In this document: one piece after another, positions 1-6,028 of the stretch
Layout: the number at the start of each line of letters is the position of its first letter
How positions within the stretch are numbered: position 1 is the stretch's first letter
NCBI GenBank assembly: GCA_030681515.1
Contig: JAUXSE010000003.1
Span: 1 to 38,032 of the forward strand
Length of the DNA stretch: 38,032 bases
Direction: 5' to 3'
Source of the DNA: Geothrix sp.
GTDB lineage: Bacteria; Acidobacteriota; Holophagae; Holophagales; Holophagaceae
Program-made: the position numbers and the translations under genes
The notes under the pieces: model-generated
Seen by the model: the letters and a program-made list of their open reading frames with translations, nothing else
Databases searched by the model: none
What the model was told of the DNA's origin: nothing

Positions 1-85
1 TCGCCCGAGGCTTGAATCCCAACTCCAGCTTCGCCTGGATCATTGCTCGTTCCTCGCAACTCAGATGTGTGTAGTGTTTTCCCAT
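1..85 (-). CDS. IS30-family transposase, N-terminal fragment cut by the window edge
   Basis: Reading leftward from the ATG at 83-85, the first 28 codons give MGKHYTHLSCEERAMIQAKL, then ELGFKPRA. The Y/H-x-H-L-S-x-E-E-R start followed by a short helix-turn-helix is the usual beginning of IS30-family DDE transposases, which bind the element's inverted ends and cut and join DNA. Only this start is inside the window, so I cannot say whether the gene is intact. The next bases to the right look like the outer end of the same element. The family call rests on the N-terminal motif alone. Confidence 0.7.
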   Translation of the reverse strand, partial: MGKHYTHLSCEERAMIQAKLELGFKPRA

Positions 86-132
86 GCAACCATTCTTTCT
101 GAAGAATGTTGCACTTGGGGATTGAGCGCGCC
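1..132 (-). mobile_element. End of an IS30-like insertion sequence
   Basis: The transposase start is followed outward by about 47 bases ending near GGATTGAGCGCGCC at about 119-132. A short noncoding end of this length carrying the terminal inverted repeat is typical of IS30 elements. The adjoining DNA at 133 is an arm of the ATCCTGTTA repeat, so the element appears to have inserted into or against that repeat. The exact end is uncertain because the other end lies outside the window. Confidence 0.5.
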
Positions 133-209
133 AGGATTAAAGCAATTGTTTTTTATCTTTAATCCTGTTAATCCTGTTAATCCTGAAAAATCCTGTTCAT
201 CCTGTCCTT
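133..209. repeat. ATCCTGTTA-type 9-bp tandem array with hairpin
   Basis: AGGATTAAAG (133-142) pairs perfectly with CTTTAATCCT (157-166) across a 14-base loop. From 161 the sequence continues as 9-bp units of ATCCTGTTA that decay to ATCCTGTTC and ATCCTGTCC. The same array type occurs at 1291-1420, 14640-14730 and 15133-15176. The array stops about 18 bases before the TPR gene, so it forms that gene's leader. Any left arm has been replaced by the IS30 end. Confidence 0.8.
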
Positions 210-226
210 GTTTTTCGAGGTGCCCC

Positions 227-1306
227 ATGCTCCTCCCCGCCCCTGCCATCCTGTTGGCCCTCCTCCAGACCCAGGCCCCCGCCTTCCGCGCCGACCTGGA
301 CGCCGGGCACTACCTCAAGGTGCTGGGGGAAGCCGACCACCGGCTGCGCCAGGATCCCAAGGACGCCCTGGCCTGGGCCGCCAAATCCCAGGCCCTGTCC
401 AGCCTCCAGCGCTTCGGCGAAGCCCGCGCCGCCGCGGACCGCGCCCTCGCGCTGCAACCCCGCCTGGCCGATGCCCTGCTGGCCCGGGGCCTGGCGCGGG
501 CGGGCGAAGCCATCCGTCAGCGGGATCTCTCCAGCCTGCGCGGCGCCCTCGGCGCCCTGGACGATCTCCGCGCCGCCACCGAGGCCGATCCCGCCCTGGC
601 CCCCGCCTGGATGAGCCTGGGCCTGGCCTACGAAATGCTGCCGGGCCTGCTGGGCGGCTCCACAAAGCAGGCGTTCCGCTGCGCCGACCGCCTGCGGGCC
701 GTGGCCCCCGCCCGGGGCGATCTGCTGCAGGCCCTCATCCTGGTGGAGGAGGACAAGTGGCGCGAGGCCGAACCCCTCTTCCAGCGCGCCCTGGCCCAGG
801 CCCCCCGGGATCCCGAAGTGGTGGGCCAGTGGCTGGAGGCCCTCCAGCGCCGCCCCGCCCGGAAGGCCCTGGGCGAAGCCGGGAAGAATGCCCGCCTGCG
901 GGCCGAGGCCCCGCGCCTGCTGCCCGGCGTGCGCACCCGCGCCCGGGGCGTGGCCGCCGTCAGCGATGCCTATCTGCATGGCGGCCAACCCGAGCTCGCC
1001 TGGACCACCGCCCAGGAGCACCTGTCCCAGGTGGACGCCCCCAGCCTGCTGCGCCTGCAACTGGGCAAGGTGGCCGCCAGCGGCGGCGTACACCGCGCCG
1101 AAGGCCTCGCCGCCCTGGACCAGGTGCTGCGCGAACCCCTGGAAGGCGGCTCCTCCGGCTATGCCGGCGCCTGGTGGCGCAAAGGCCAGATCCTCTACGA
1201 CCTGGCCCGCAAGGCCGAAGCCCGCCAGGCCGCCCAGGAAGCCCTCAAGCTCGACCCCAGACATCGCGGGGCGCGGGAACTCATGAAAAGGCTGGGACAG
1301 GATTAA
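227..1306 (+). CDS. TPR-repeat protein, probably exported
   Basis: The protein has 359 residues. I place the start at ATG 227 (MLLPAPAILLALLQTQAP), preceded by GAGGTG, because upstream codons fall in the 9-bp repeat and read NPVNPVNP. The N-terminus is a short hydrophobic stretch with a possible signal cleavage near residue 20. The remainder is alanine- and leucine-rich paired helices with TPR-like spacing, for example residues 30-75, 105-135 and a final EARQAAQEALKLDPRHRGA unit. TPR proteins are scaffolds for protein contacts, and no enzyme motif is visible. The last codons, GQD and the TAA stop, lie inside the repeat that starts at 1291, so the C-terminus may have been reset by the repeat. 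Confidence 0.75.
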   Translation: MLLPAPAILLALLQTQAPAFRADLDAGHYLKVLGEADHRLRQDPKDALAWAAKSQALSSLQRFGEARAAADRALALQPRLADALLARGLARAGEAIRQRDLSSLRGALGALDDLRAATEADPALAPAWMSLGLAYEMLPGLLGGSTKQAFRCADRLRAVAPARGDLLQALILVEEDKWREAEPLFQRALAQAPRDPEVVGQWLEALQRRPARKALGEAGKNARLRAEAPRLLPGVRTRARGVAAVSDAYLHGGQPELAWTTAQEHLSQVDAPSLLRLQLGKVAASGGVHRAEGLAALDQVLREPLEGGSSGYAGAWWRKGQILYDLARKAEARQAAQEALKLDPRHRGARELMKRLGQD

Positions 1307-1420
1307 CAGGATTAAAAGCTGGATTGAAAGGATTAAAGCCAGGTACTTTTAATCTTTAATCCTGTTAATCCTTGAGAATCCTGTTCATCCTGTCCTCGCT
1401 TTTGCGGTCATCCTGTCCCC
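1291..1420. repeat. Inverted pair of ATCCTGTTA-type arrays with no gene inside
   Basis: The left arm (1296-1338) reads GACAGGATTAACAGGATT followed by GGATTGAAA and GGATTAAAG units. The right arm (about 1347-1396) reads CTTTTAATCTTTAATCCTG and so on, the reverse complement with small changes. A degenerate TCCTGTCCTCGCTTTT / TCCTGTCCCCGCTTTT doublet follows. Bases 1291-1313 are identical to 14640-14662 beside pilT. The TPR stop codon TAA (1304-1306) lies in the left arm. The pair could form a long hairpin in RNA and may end TPR transcription, but there is no clear U-run. Confidence 0.8.
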
Positions 1421-1513
1421 GCTTTTCTCGAATCCCCACCTGAACACCCTTCTGGCTCCAGGCTGTGGAATGAGACTGTGAGAAGCTGTTTTTTTAGATC
1501 TGGGAGATCGAAC

Positions 1514-2059
1514 ATGAGCCTTCCCGAACTGAAACACCCCGGATACACCGTGGAAGATTGGAAGCTGTGGGATGGACGCTGGGAGATCATCAATGGCGTG
1601 GCCTATGACATGACGCCAGCTCCCACCCTTGAACATCAGCGGATTTCCTCGAAGCTGCATCTGGCCATCGGGAACGCCCTGGAGGCCATCAGGCGTTCGG
1701 CGGAGGGGGGCGAGTGTGAGATCTTCGCGGCTCCGGTGGATGTCTACCTGGGGGATGCGGTGGTTCAGCCGGATCTGCTGGTGATCTGTGATCCTGCGAA
1801 GAAATCAGAACGCGGCATCGAGGGGGCCCCCGACCTGGTGGTGGAAATCCTGAGCCCCAGCACCGCGAGCAAAGACTACAGCCGCAAGCGATGGACCTAT
1901 GAAGCCGCTGGCATCCCGGAGTACCTGATCATTGATCCCGATGAGCGGTTCGGGTTGCTGCTCTGCCTGGACGCGGGCCGCTACGTGGAGACCGCCCGGG
2001 TGGAGTGGGGAGCTGTCGTGGCGCTCCTCGACGGGAAAGTGGGCCTGACCCTGGGCTGA
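1514..2059 (+). CDS. Uma2-family (DUF820) endonuclease-like protein
   Basis: The protein has 181 residues starting at ATG 1514 (MSLPELKHPGYTVEDW) behind GGGAG. Family features in order are the opening WxxxDGxxEIINGVxYxM region, a segment with VVQPDLLVI, then DLVVEILSPSTASKDYSRKR and AGIPEYLIIDP. In Uma2/DUF820 proteins these carry the Asp, Glu and Lys of a PD-(D/E)XK-type nuclease core. The family is abundant in cyanobacteria, acidobacteria and other multicellular or soil bacteria, and its biological role is not established. The gene stands alone between repeats and toxin-antitoxin remnants. Family membership is firm; activity is inferred. Confidence 0.85.
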   Translation: MSLPELKHPGYTVEDWKLWDGRWEIINGVAYDMTPAPTLEHQRISSKLHLAIGNALEAIRRSAEGGECEIFAAPVDVYLGDAVVQPDLLVICDPAKKSERGIEGAPDLVVEILSPSTASKDYSRKRWTYEAAGIPEYLIIDPDERFGLLLCLDAGRYVETARVEWGAVVALLDGKVGLTLG

Positions 2060-2200
2060 AGCCTGAGCCCATTCGGGGATGGGAATCTGCGTGAGCTTCC
2101 CGCCAACGTCCGCGAGGCTCTCATCAAGGCCTCGTCTTCCGTGAAGAGCCTCCCGGTGCTGATGGCCCTTTCGTCCCGCCTTGGGCCTGGAGAAGTCTGA
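2060..2200 (+). pseudogene. 3' remnant of a gene, possibly AbiEii-like nucleotidyltransferase
   Basis: Directly after the Uma2 stop, the same frame stays open for about 46 codons (GDGNLRELPANVREALIKAS and onward, ending LSSRLGPGEV) to a TGA at 2198-2200. That stop overlaps the ATG of the next gene as TGATG, the arrangement of two coupled genes, but no start codon of its own is visible. I read it as the tail of a gene whose front was lost. The next small gene resembles ones I recall beside AbiEii-type nucleotidyltransferases, which suggests but does not prove its identity. Confidence 0.35.
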
Positions 2201-2499
2201 TGGATCAAGCCGCCCATGACATGCTTCGAGCGGATGCTGCCCGCTACATCTGGTGGGAATCGCCAGATGAGGCGATGCGGCGCCCTGCAAGGGTGATCGC
2301 CCAGGTGATGAATATCGGTGATCTGGACGACGTTCAGGATCTCCTCCGTTCGGTGGGCGAGGCATCCTTCCGGGAGGTCCTGGGAAACGCTGAACCGGGA
2401 TGGTTCAACGAAAGATCCTGGCACTACTGGCACCATGCGCTTGGAGTGTGCCATCCGGGCGAGACTGTCCCCCAGATGCCTGCCCGGCGGTTCAACTGA
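2200..2499 (+). CDS. Small protein of unknown function, antitoxin-like context
   Basis: This 99-residue protein has an aromatic-rich N-terminus (ARYIWWESPDEAMRRPARVI), then VMNIGDLDDVQDLLRSVG and a tail with WFNERSWHYWHHALGV. It is coupled to the remnant upstream (TGATG) and to the following short reading frame (stop TGA 2497-2499 overlapping ATG 2499). From memory, proteins with the YxWW...DLDDVxxL...FxxRSWxxWHxxLG pattern are common in acidobacteria and proteobacteria beside nucleotidyltransferase genes. I cannot name a Pfam family. Its role as an antitoxin partner is inference from context only. Confidence 0.6.
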   Translation: MDQAAHDMLRADAARYIWWESPDEAMRRPARVIAQVMNIGDLDDVQDLLRSVGEASFREVLGNAEPGWFNERSWHYWHHALGVCHPGETVPQMPARRFN

Positions 2500-2630
2500 T
2501 GCCCCGTCCCATCGCCCTTTCGAGTCCATGGAAGGATCTGGCCGAAAAGCTGGGAGGGGTGGGTGAACTGGCCCGGTCGCTGGGGGGTGTGGATCCTGAC
2601 GGGCCCACACAGCTCAGCTTCCTTTGTTAG
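2499..2630 (+). pseudogene. Truncated helix-turn-helix-like reading frame
   Basis: This 43-codon frame (MPRPIALSSPWKDLAEKLGG, then VGELARSLGGVDPDG) overlaps the previous gene by four bases. The W-x-x-L-A-x-x-L-G-G-V-x-x-L-A-x-x-L pattern is the first part of an XRE-like helix-turn-helix, but the recognition helix and the rest are missing. The frame ends at TAG 2628-2630, which overlaps the vapC stop on the other strand (2627-2629). The truncation therefore coincides with the vapBC boundary, as if vapBC replaced the 3' part of the gene. Confidence 0.45.
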
Positions 2631-3028
2631 GTGCCGGGGTAGGCAACCCTGAGCCCAAGGTGGGTGACAAACGGGTCAAAATCCTTGTCGCTGTGAAGCA
2701 AGATCAAACCGCTATTTATGCAACGCGTGGCAATCAATGTGTCGATGGTCTTTCTTACGGTGACGCCATGTCCACGCAAGGTTCGAAAGTTCCTTGCGGC
2801 CTGGATCGCGATATCCCTGCCAGCGATTTCAATCATTTCAAAAGACATCAGAAGTTGCTTCGCCTGATTGAAATCTCGCTCACCCTGAAAGCCTTGCAGC
2901 ACTTCTGCCAGAATCAGATCGCCCACGACAAGTGGCTCGTTCCCAAGCAAGGCATCAAGCATTTCAGATTGGGGCGTTGCTTCCCCTCTGAAGTAGTCGA
3001 TCCAAACGCTCGAATCGACCAAGATCAT
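2627..3028 (-). CDS. vapC: VapC-type PIN-domain ribonuclease toxin
   Basis: The protein has 133 residues, the usual VapC length. It opens with MILVDSSVWIDYFRG, the first PIN aspartate in a VDSSVWIDYFRG motif typical of VapC. Glu in LAEVLQGF, then KTIDTLIATRCI and LLHSDKDFDPF, supply the other acidic residues of the Mg-dependent active site. VapC toxins cut tRNA or rRNA and are held inactive by VapB. The ATG overlaps the vapB stop as ATGA, so the two are translationally coupled. No defect is seen and the module looks functional. Confidence 0.93.
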   Translation of the reverse strand: MILVDSSVWIDYFRGEATPQSEMLDALLGNEPLVVGDLILAEVLQGFQGERDFNQAKQLLMSFEMIEIAGRDIAIQAARNFRTLRGHGVTVRKTIDTLIATRCINSGLILLHSDKDFDPFVTHLGLRVAYPGT

Positions 3029-3219
3029 TTATCTCTCCTCATTGCTTCAAGATCCCCGTCCCATTGGAGTTTGCCCCGAAATTTTCGAACCGCCTCCTGC
3101 TTCCTAAGGCGTACAAGGGTGCGAAGACCTAGCTCAACAGCCTCTTTCTTGGTCTTCAATCCCGTAACCCTAAGCGCGTCACGCATAAGACTATCATCAA
3201 TAACAATATTCGTTCTCAT
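3025..3219 (-). CDS. vapB: VapB-type antitoxin
   Basis: The protein has 64 residues. I choose ATG 3217-3219 (MRTNIVIDDSLMRDALRVTG) because AGGAG lies nine bases upstream. An earlier ATG at 3240 would add seven residues across that Shine-Dalgarno. The MRTNIVIDD start with a ribbon-helix-helix (LKTKKEAVELGLRTLV) matches the VapB/DUF2191-type antitoxins that bind their own promoter. The C-terminal RGKLQWDGDLEAMR is the segment that usually occupies the toxin's active site. It lies in an operon with vapC, with a likely promoter at 3249-3277. Confidence 0.9.
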   Translation of the reverse strand: MRTNIVIDDSLMRDALRVTGLKTKKEAVELGLRTLVRLRKQEAVRKFRGKLQWDGDLEAMRRDK

Positions 3220-3248
3220 GGTGTGTATCTCCTTTCTCATGCATACAC

Positions 3249-3277
3249 ATCATACGATCCACAGCCTGGCCCCGCAA
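3249..3277 (-). promoter_or_regulatory. Likely vapBC promoter
   Basis: On the minus strand TTGCGG (3272-3277) and TATGAT (3249-3254) are separated by 17 bases. The vapB ATG follows about 30 bases later, with AGGAG between. The AT-rich patch stands out from GC-rich surroundings. Repeated GTATG/GCATAC words around the -10 could be VapB binding sites. This is a pattern match only. Confidence 0.5.
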
Positions 3278-3554
3278 CCCGGCAAGCACCTAACCTTGAC
3301 AGGCAACACACCACCTCGCTCAATTCGGACCCCGCCTGCATGGCCTTCCGTTCTCAGCTTCCCGCTTCCTCGGCTCCGTTCAGCGCCTCGGTGCAGGCGG
3401 GGCCGGTCAGCTTCTTTGGATGGACGCAGGGGAGCCGCTGGGTGCCGCGCCGCGTCAGGGGCTTGACGGCCCTGGGGGGTTTCACCCATCCCGCCTGAGA
3501 CCGGGAATCACCCAAACCCAGGGGCGGGGCGGGTGAAGCCTTCCCCTTGGCCTT
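3278..3554. other. Intergenic stretch with no recognised gene
   Basis: Between the vapBC promoter and the pilA promoter I find no frame with family motifs or a good ribosome site. The short frames here are arginine- and proline-rich shadows of GC-rich DNA. The stretch probably holds pilA regulatory DNA, such as sites for an enhancer-binding activator, but I could not identify a specific operator. Confidence 0.4.
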
Positions 3555-3570
3555 TGGCACAGGGCTTGAT
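3555..3570 (+). promoter_or_regulatory. Sigma-54-like promoter of pilA
   Basis: TGGCAC (3555-3560), five bases, then TTGAT (3566-3570) matches the spacing of the -24/-12 sigma-54 consensus (TGGCAC-N5-TTGCW). The usual C at the -12 element is an A here. A start about 10 bases further would give a leader of about 30 bases to the pilA ATG. In Pseudomonas, Geobacter and Myxococcus, pilA is driven by sigma-54 with PilR. No pilS or pilR gene is in the window. Confidence 0.6.
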
Positions 3571-3607
3571 AAGGTTCCCTGCGGCCACCGCCCATAGGAG
3601 ATCACCC

Positions 3608-4156
3608 ATGAAGAGCCAGAAGGGCTTCACCCTCATCGAGCTGCTGCTCGTGCTCGCCATCATCGGCATCATCAGCGCCATCGCCATCCCCGCCCTGCTG
3701 GGCCAGCGCGCCCGGGCCCGGGATAAGAGCGCCCAGGAGAACGCCACCAGCATCTTGTCCGATATCGTGGCCACCTACGACAAGGCCAAGGAAGTGGGCG
3801 CGGATGTGTCCACTCCCGCAGCTTTGACGCTCGTTTGCACCGTTGGGACGGGCATGACCCCAGTGGTCCCCCAGATCCCCCAGCTCCTGGATGCCAAGAA
3901 TCCCTGGAACGGCACCGTGCCGGTTCCCCTGGCCTATGCCCCTGCGGTTGTGGCTATCGCCGATGGGCTGCCTGCCACGATCCGCGGCATGTCCACGGCC
4001 GCCGACCTCGGCCAGGTCCAGATGGGCTTCCTGGCTCCCAACCCTGCCACTGCCGCCCCCGGCACGGTGGCCACCTCCGTCTACCTCCAGGGCACCTTCA
4101 CCGACCCCGTTGCCGGTGTCACGCACATCTTCTACAAGGTCGGCAACGTGGACTAA
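3608..4156 (+). CDS. pilA: Type IV major pilin (PilA-like)
   Basis: The prepilin has 182 residues, starting at ATG 3608 with AGGAG seven bases upstream. MKSQKG|FTLIELLLVLAIIG shows the prepilin-peptidase site after Gly6, the conserved Glu5 of the mature protein and the long hydrophobic assembly helix. PALLGQRARARDKSAQ continues this helix. The globular part (about residues 60-182) is rich in Ala, Pro, Thr and Val and differs from the short Geobacter pilin. A strong promoter-like element and terminator suggest high expression from its own unit. The motor genes lie 7 kb away on the other strand. Calling it the major pilin rests on these signals; a pseudopilin is less likely. Confidence 0.88.
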   Translation: MKSQKGFTLIELLLVLAIIGIISAIAIPALLGQRARARDKSAQENATSILSDIVATYDKAKEVGADVSTPAALTLVCTVGTGMTPVVPQIPQLLDAKNPWNGTVPVPLAYAPAVVAIADGLPATIRGMSTAADLGQVQMGFLAPNPATAAPGTVATSVYLQGTFTDPVAGVTHIFYKVGNVD

Positions 4157-4161
4157 GTCCG

Positions 4162-4219
4162 ATCCGTTCGCCGAAAGCGGGGGTCCATCCGGGCCCCCGC
4201 TTTTTGTACGCCCCCCGCC
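4162..4219. repeat. 58-bp direct repeat, copy 1 (contains the pilA terminator)
   Basis: This 58-base segment directly after pilA recurs at 4457-4514 with 56 of 58 bases the same. The duplicated part contains the whole terminator hairpin and the following TACGCCCCCCGCC. The HEPN gene fragment lies between the two copies. Confidence 0.9.
4174..4205 (+). terminator. Rho-independent terminator of pilA
   Basis: AAAGCGGGGG pairs with CCCCCGCTTT around a short loop, followed directly by TTTTT. It lies 17 bases after the pilA stop at 4154-4156. The stem is nearly all G-C, as expected for a strongly expressed structural gene. Confidence 0.92.
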
Positions 4220-4309
4220 CCAAGTCCCAGCCGGAACGCTCGGCCCCGCCCCCACCGGCCCGGGGTGCGCCCGCCGCGCATCCGGAAAATCCAGATCCTG
4301 AGGAATGAG

Positions 4310-4462
4310 TCAGGCCTTTATCGCCTTTTCGGCGGCTTGCTGGGCCTGAAAGCACAGGTCTTCCACCACGATGGGCGCTTCGGGTTTCCTCGCCGCCATG
4401 GCAAAGGCGCTGAGTGCCCTCACCAACCACTCGTCGGCGGTGCCATGGTTCGGCGCATCCGT
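4310..4462 (-). pseudogene. Fragment of a HEPN-domain toxin gene
   Basis: Read leftward, the frame gives ADEWLVRALSAFAMAARKPE, then APIVVEDLCFQAQQAAEKAI and KA-stop. The D-E-W-L-x-R-A...A-x-x-A-x-x-x-P and EDLCFxAQQAAEKAxKA patterns are the N-terminal half of HEPN proteins, normally about 120-130 residues with an R-x4-6-H RNase motif further on. A TGA at 4310-4312 ends the frame after about 45 recognisable residues, the RNase motif is absent, and no in-frame start exists. It is thus a remnant. It sits between the two copies of the duplicated pilA terminator. Confidence 0.7.
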
Positions 4463-4514
4463 TCACCCAAAGCGGGGGTCCATCCGGGCCCCCGCTTTTT
4501 GTACGCCCCCCGCC
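4457..4514. repeat. 58-bp direct repeat, copy 2 (duplicated pilA terminator)
   Basis: This differs from 4162-4219 at two positions. The hairpin AAAGCGGGGG...CCCCCGCTTTTT (4469-4500) is intact, yet no plus-strand gene ends just before it. On the minus strand it abuts the 5' side of the HEPN fragment. Recombination or replication slippage during insertion of that fragment would explain the duplication. Confidence 0.9.
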
Positions 4515-4521
4515 GGCGGCA

Positions 4522-4585
4522 CCCGGCGGGCCGCTGCCGCCGGGGGATCGGGCCCCGACGATGCGATCCCCATGGGCCTGCGACC
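4522..4585. repeat. 64-bp dispersed repeat, copy A
   Basis: This segment begins CCCGGCGGGCCGCTGCCG and ends CATGGGCCTGCGACC. It recurs at 6029-6092 with one difference in 64. It contains a CCGGCGG/CCGCCGG stem with a seven-base loop. Both copies lie just after a G/C hairpin (the pilA-type terminator here, a GGCGGGGGG/CCCCCCGCC stem there), so hairpin plus 64-mer may be the real unit. Confidence 0.9.
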
Positions 4586-4613
4586 GGGAAGGGGTCGGAA
4601 CCCAGTCTGGTAA

Positions 4614-4636
4614 CCTAAGCGGCTTAGGATTATGAT
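4614..4636 (+). promoter_or_regulatory. Promoter with operator-like palindrome for the nucleotidyltransferase gene
   Basis: CCTAAG-CGG-CTTAGG (4614-4628) is a perfect palindrome directly before a -10-like TATGAT (4631-4636). A weak TGGTAA at 4608-4613 would be the -35 with 17-base spacing, putting the palindrome in the spacer. The ATG follows the -10 after only six bases, so the message would be leaderless or nearly so. The layout suggests autorepression by a module protein. Confidence 0.5.
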
Positions 4637-4642
4637 GGGTGC

Positions 4643-5344
4643 ATGGACGAAACCTGGGAACACCTTCTGCACATCTCTCGAACCCTGACTTCGGAGTACG
4701 GTGATGCCGTATTCATCGGGGGAGTCGCCGTCTCCTGCCACGCCAGCCGCCTGGGGCCGAATTTCCAGGAGTCCAGTCACGACGCCGACCTCTACCTGTC
4801 CTTGGCCGGGAAAGCGGCGATGCGAGACCGGCATGAGGTGTGGCACAACCCGAAGTTGCAGAAGGATTCAGCCCTTATCGAGGGGGAGGAACTCGATATC
4901 TACGTGGAACGCCAGCATTCTCTTGGCGTTCAGTACCCTGAGATCTTCGCGGCCTCGGAAGAGATCGAAGGCATCCGGGTCGCGGCGCTGGAGCACCTGC
5001 TCATCCTGAAGCTGGATGCGGCCAAAAGCCGCTGGGGCTCAGGGAAAGGCGACAAGGATGTGCGCGATCTGGCCCGGATCGTGGCCCTATTGGACAAGCC
5101 GGAACATGAATGGCTCGCCCCCCACTTGAACGCCGTCAGGCTGGAAACCCTCGACAGGGCGATGGGGCGCAATGATCTCCCCCGGTTGTTGGGGCTGAAT
5201 CACCATGAGGGTGGCAAGTTCCGCGCTTGGCTCGATATGAACCTGGTAAAAATCGCTCGGGGGAACCAGGCCCCTCCTCAGGCTCCGCCTGAAGAACCGC
5301 CACCGCCACCGCCACCCAGGCCCGCCTCCGGTCGCAGGCGATAG
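4643..5344 (+). CDS. Nucleotidyltransferase-fold protein (AbiEii/MNT-like)
   Basis: The protein has 233 residues. FIGGVAVSCHASR (Gly26-Gly27), then SSHDADLYL (Asp47 and Asp49) and LDIYV (Asp85), match the G-G...D-x-D...D pattern of the DNA polymerase beta-like nucleotidyltransferase fold found in AbiEii toxins and MNT antitoxins. The middle (VAALEHLLILKLDAAKSRWG, GDKDVRDLARIVALL) resembles the helical part of AbiEii-like proteins, where such residues define which substrate is used. The last 25 residues are proline-rich and low-complexity and look like added tail. There is no Shine-Dalgarno; the ATG lies six bases after a -10-like box. The next gene starts on the base after its stop. Whether it is toxin or antitoxin cannot be told. 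Confidence 0.7.
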   Translation: MDETWEHLLHISRTLTSEYGDAVFIGGVAVSCHASRLGPNFQESSHDADLYLSLAGKAAMRDRHEVWHNPKLQKDSALIEGEELDIYVERQHSLGVQYPEIFAASEEIEGIRVAALEHLLILKLDAAKSRWGSGKGDKDVRDLARIVALLDKPEHEWLAPHLNAVRLETLDRAMGRNDLPRLLGLNHHEGGKFRAWLDMNLVKIARGNQAPPQAPPEEPPPPPPPRPASGRRR

Positions 5345-5839
5345 ATGAACTCGAAGCCCGCCCCTGCCCATTCGTTCGCACCTTGCGGTGCCGATCTGGA
5401 GATCCCGTCGCCGTTGCCCCTTGGTGGCGTGGAGCGGGCAAGGGCCCTGCGCCTGCGGGCCCGGACCATCGTGGAAGTGTGCTTCGAGGCCGGTGTGCGG
5501 TGCCGTGTTACCGGCGGTCCGGCACCCCACCTGGTTCTATGGGATTCGCCACACCATGGATACACGGTGGATGACGCCGGGATGCCGTTCTATGCGGTAT
5601 CCAGGATCGGGCTGCCTCAGCGCAAGCAACCACGCGCCCTGAAAATCCTGGAGATCCTTGCGTACGGTTTCCAGGACTACATTGCCCGTGCATCGGTATG
5701 CGGCCGGGGTTTTTTCATCTACCCAGTCACCCCCGAGTCCGGCCGGGTCTGGCTTGCTGAAATCGGGAAACGAGGGGGAACGATTCGTTCGGCGGCGAAG
5801 TCGGTGGCTTCCGCCAACAACGGAAGGACACGGGCTTGA
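5345..5839 (+). CDS. Unknown protein, probably frame-shifted from a BrnA-like C-terminal domain
   Basis: The protein has 164 residues and starts immediately after the upstream stop (TAG ATG), which indicates coupling. I do not recognise the N-terminal part. GGPAPHLVLWDSPHHGYTVD and ILAYGFQDYIARASVCGRGF suggest a small globular domain. It ends in a basic SAAKSVASANNGRTRA tail at TGA 5837-5839. Starting within a few bases in the +1 frame is a BrnA-like segment (5841-5981). A single-base change near 5835 would join the two into one protein of about 210 residues with a DNA-binding tail. It could be the partner of the nucleotidyltransferase. Confidence 0.5.
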   Translation: MNSKPAPAHSFAPCGADLEIPSPLPLGGVERARALRLRARTIVEVCFEAGVRCRVTGGPAPHLVLWDSPHHGYTVDDAGMPFYAVSRIGLPQRKQPRALKILEILAYGFQDYIARASVCGRGFFIYPVTPESGRVWLAEIGKRGGTIRSAAKSVASANNGRTRA

Positions 5840-5840
5840 A

Positions 5841-5981
5841 CCCCAGAAGACGCCCACCAGGGAGCTGGTCTCCATCCGTCTCTCCCGCGATGGGGTGGCG
5901 TCCTTCCGCGCCTCCGGCAACGGCTGGCAGACTCGCTTGGACCGTGCCCTGAAGGACTGGCTCAGGACCCATCAGCCAGGC
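5841..5981 (+). pseudogene. BrnA-like antitoxin C-terminal segment, out of frame
   Basis: The frame gives KTPTRELVSIRLSRDGVASF, then RASGNGWQTRLDRALKDWLR and THQP. The V-S-I-R-L...F-R-A-x-G-x-G-W-Q-T-R-L-x-x-A-L-x-x-W-L pattern is the C-terminal ribbon-helix-helix of BrnA-type antitoxins. No start codon precedes it in this frame. It runs into the repeat at 5962-6007 without a stop, whereas the second copy of that repeat (7110-7152) has a TGA right after THQPV. Both ends are therefore frame-disturbed. Confidence 0.55.
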
Positions 5982-6007
5982 CTGAGCCGCCGGGAGGCGG
6001 GGGGGCC
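5962..6007. repeat. Direct repeat of about 45 bp, copy 1 (BrnA tail plus hairpin)
   Basis: TCAGGACCCATCAGCC, then a variable base or two, then TGAGCCGCCGGGAGGCGGGG, recurs at 7110-7152. The first half codes for the RTHQP end of the BrnA-like segment and the second is a G-rich run that starts a hairpin with CCCCCCGCC at 6012-6020. The HigBA-like pair lies between the two copies. Confidence 0.85.
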
Positions 6008-6028
6008 TTCCGCCCCCCGCCCGCGGCC

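Noticed and set aside
3250-3489. Possible small minus-strand gene between vapB and pilA
   Set aside because: There is no ribosome site or recognisable motif, and the composition is typical of noncoding GC-rich shadow frames.
4265-4618. Plus-strand frame over the HEPN fragment and repeats
   Set aside because: It crosses a terminator and repeat sequences and has no conserved pattern. The minus strand shows the HEPN pattern instead.
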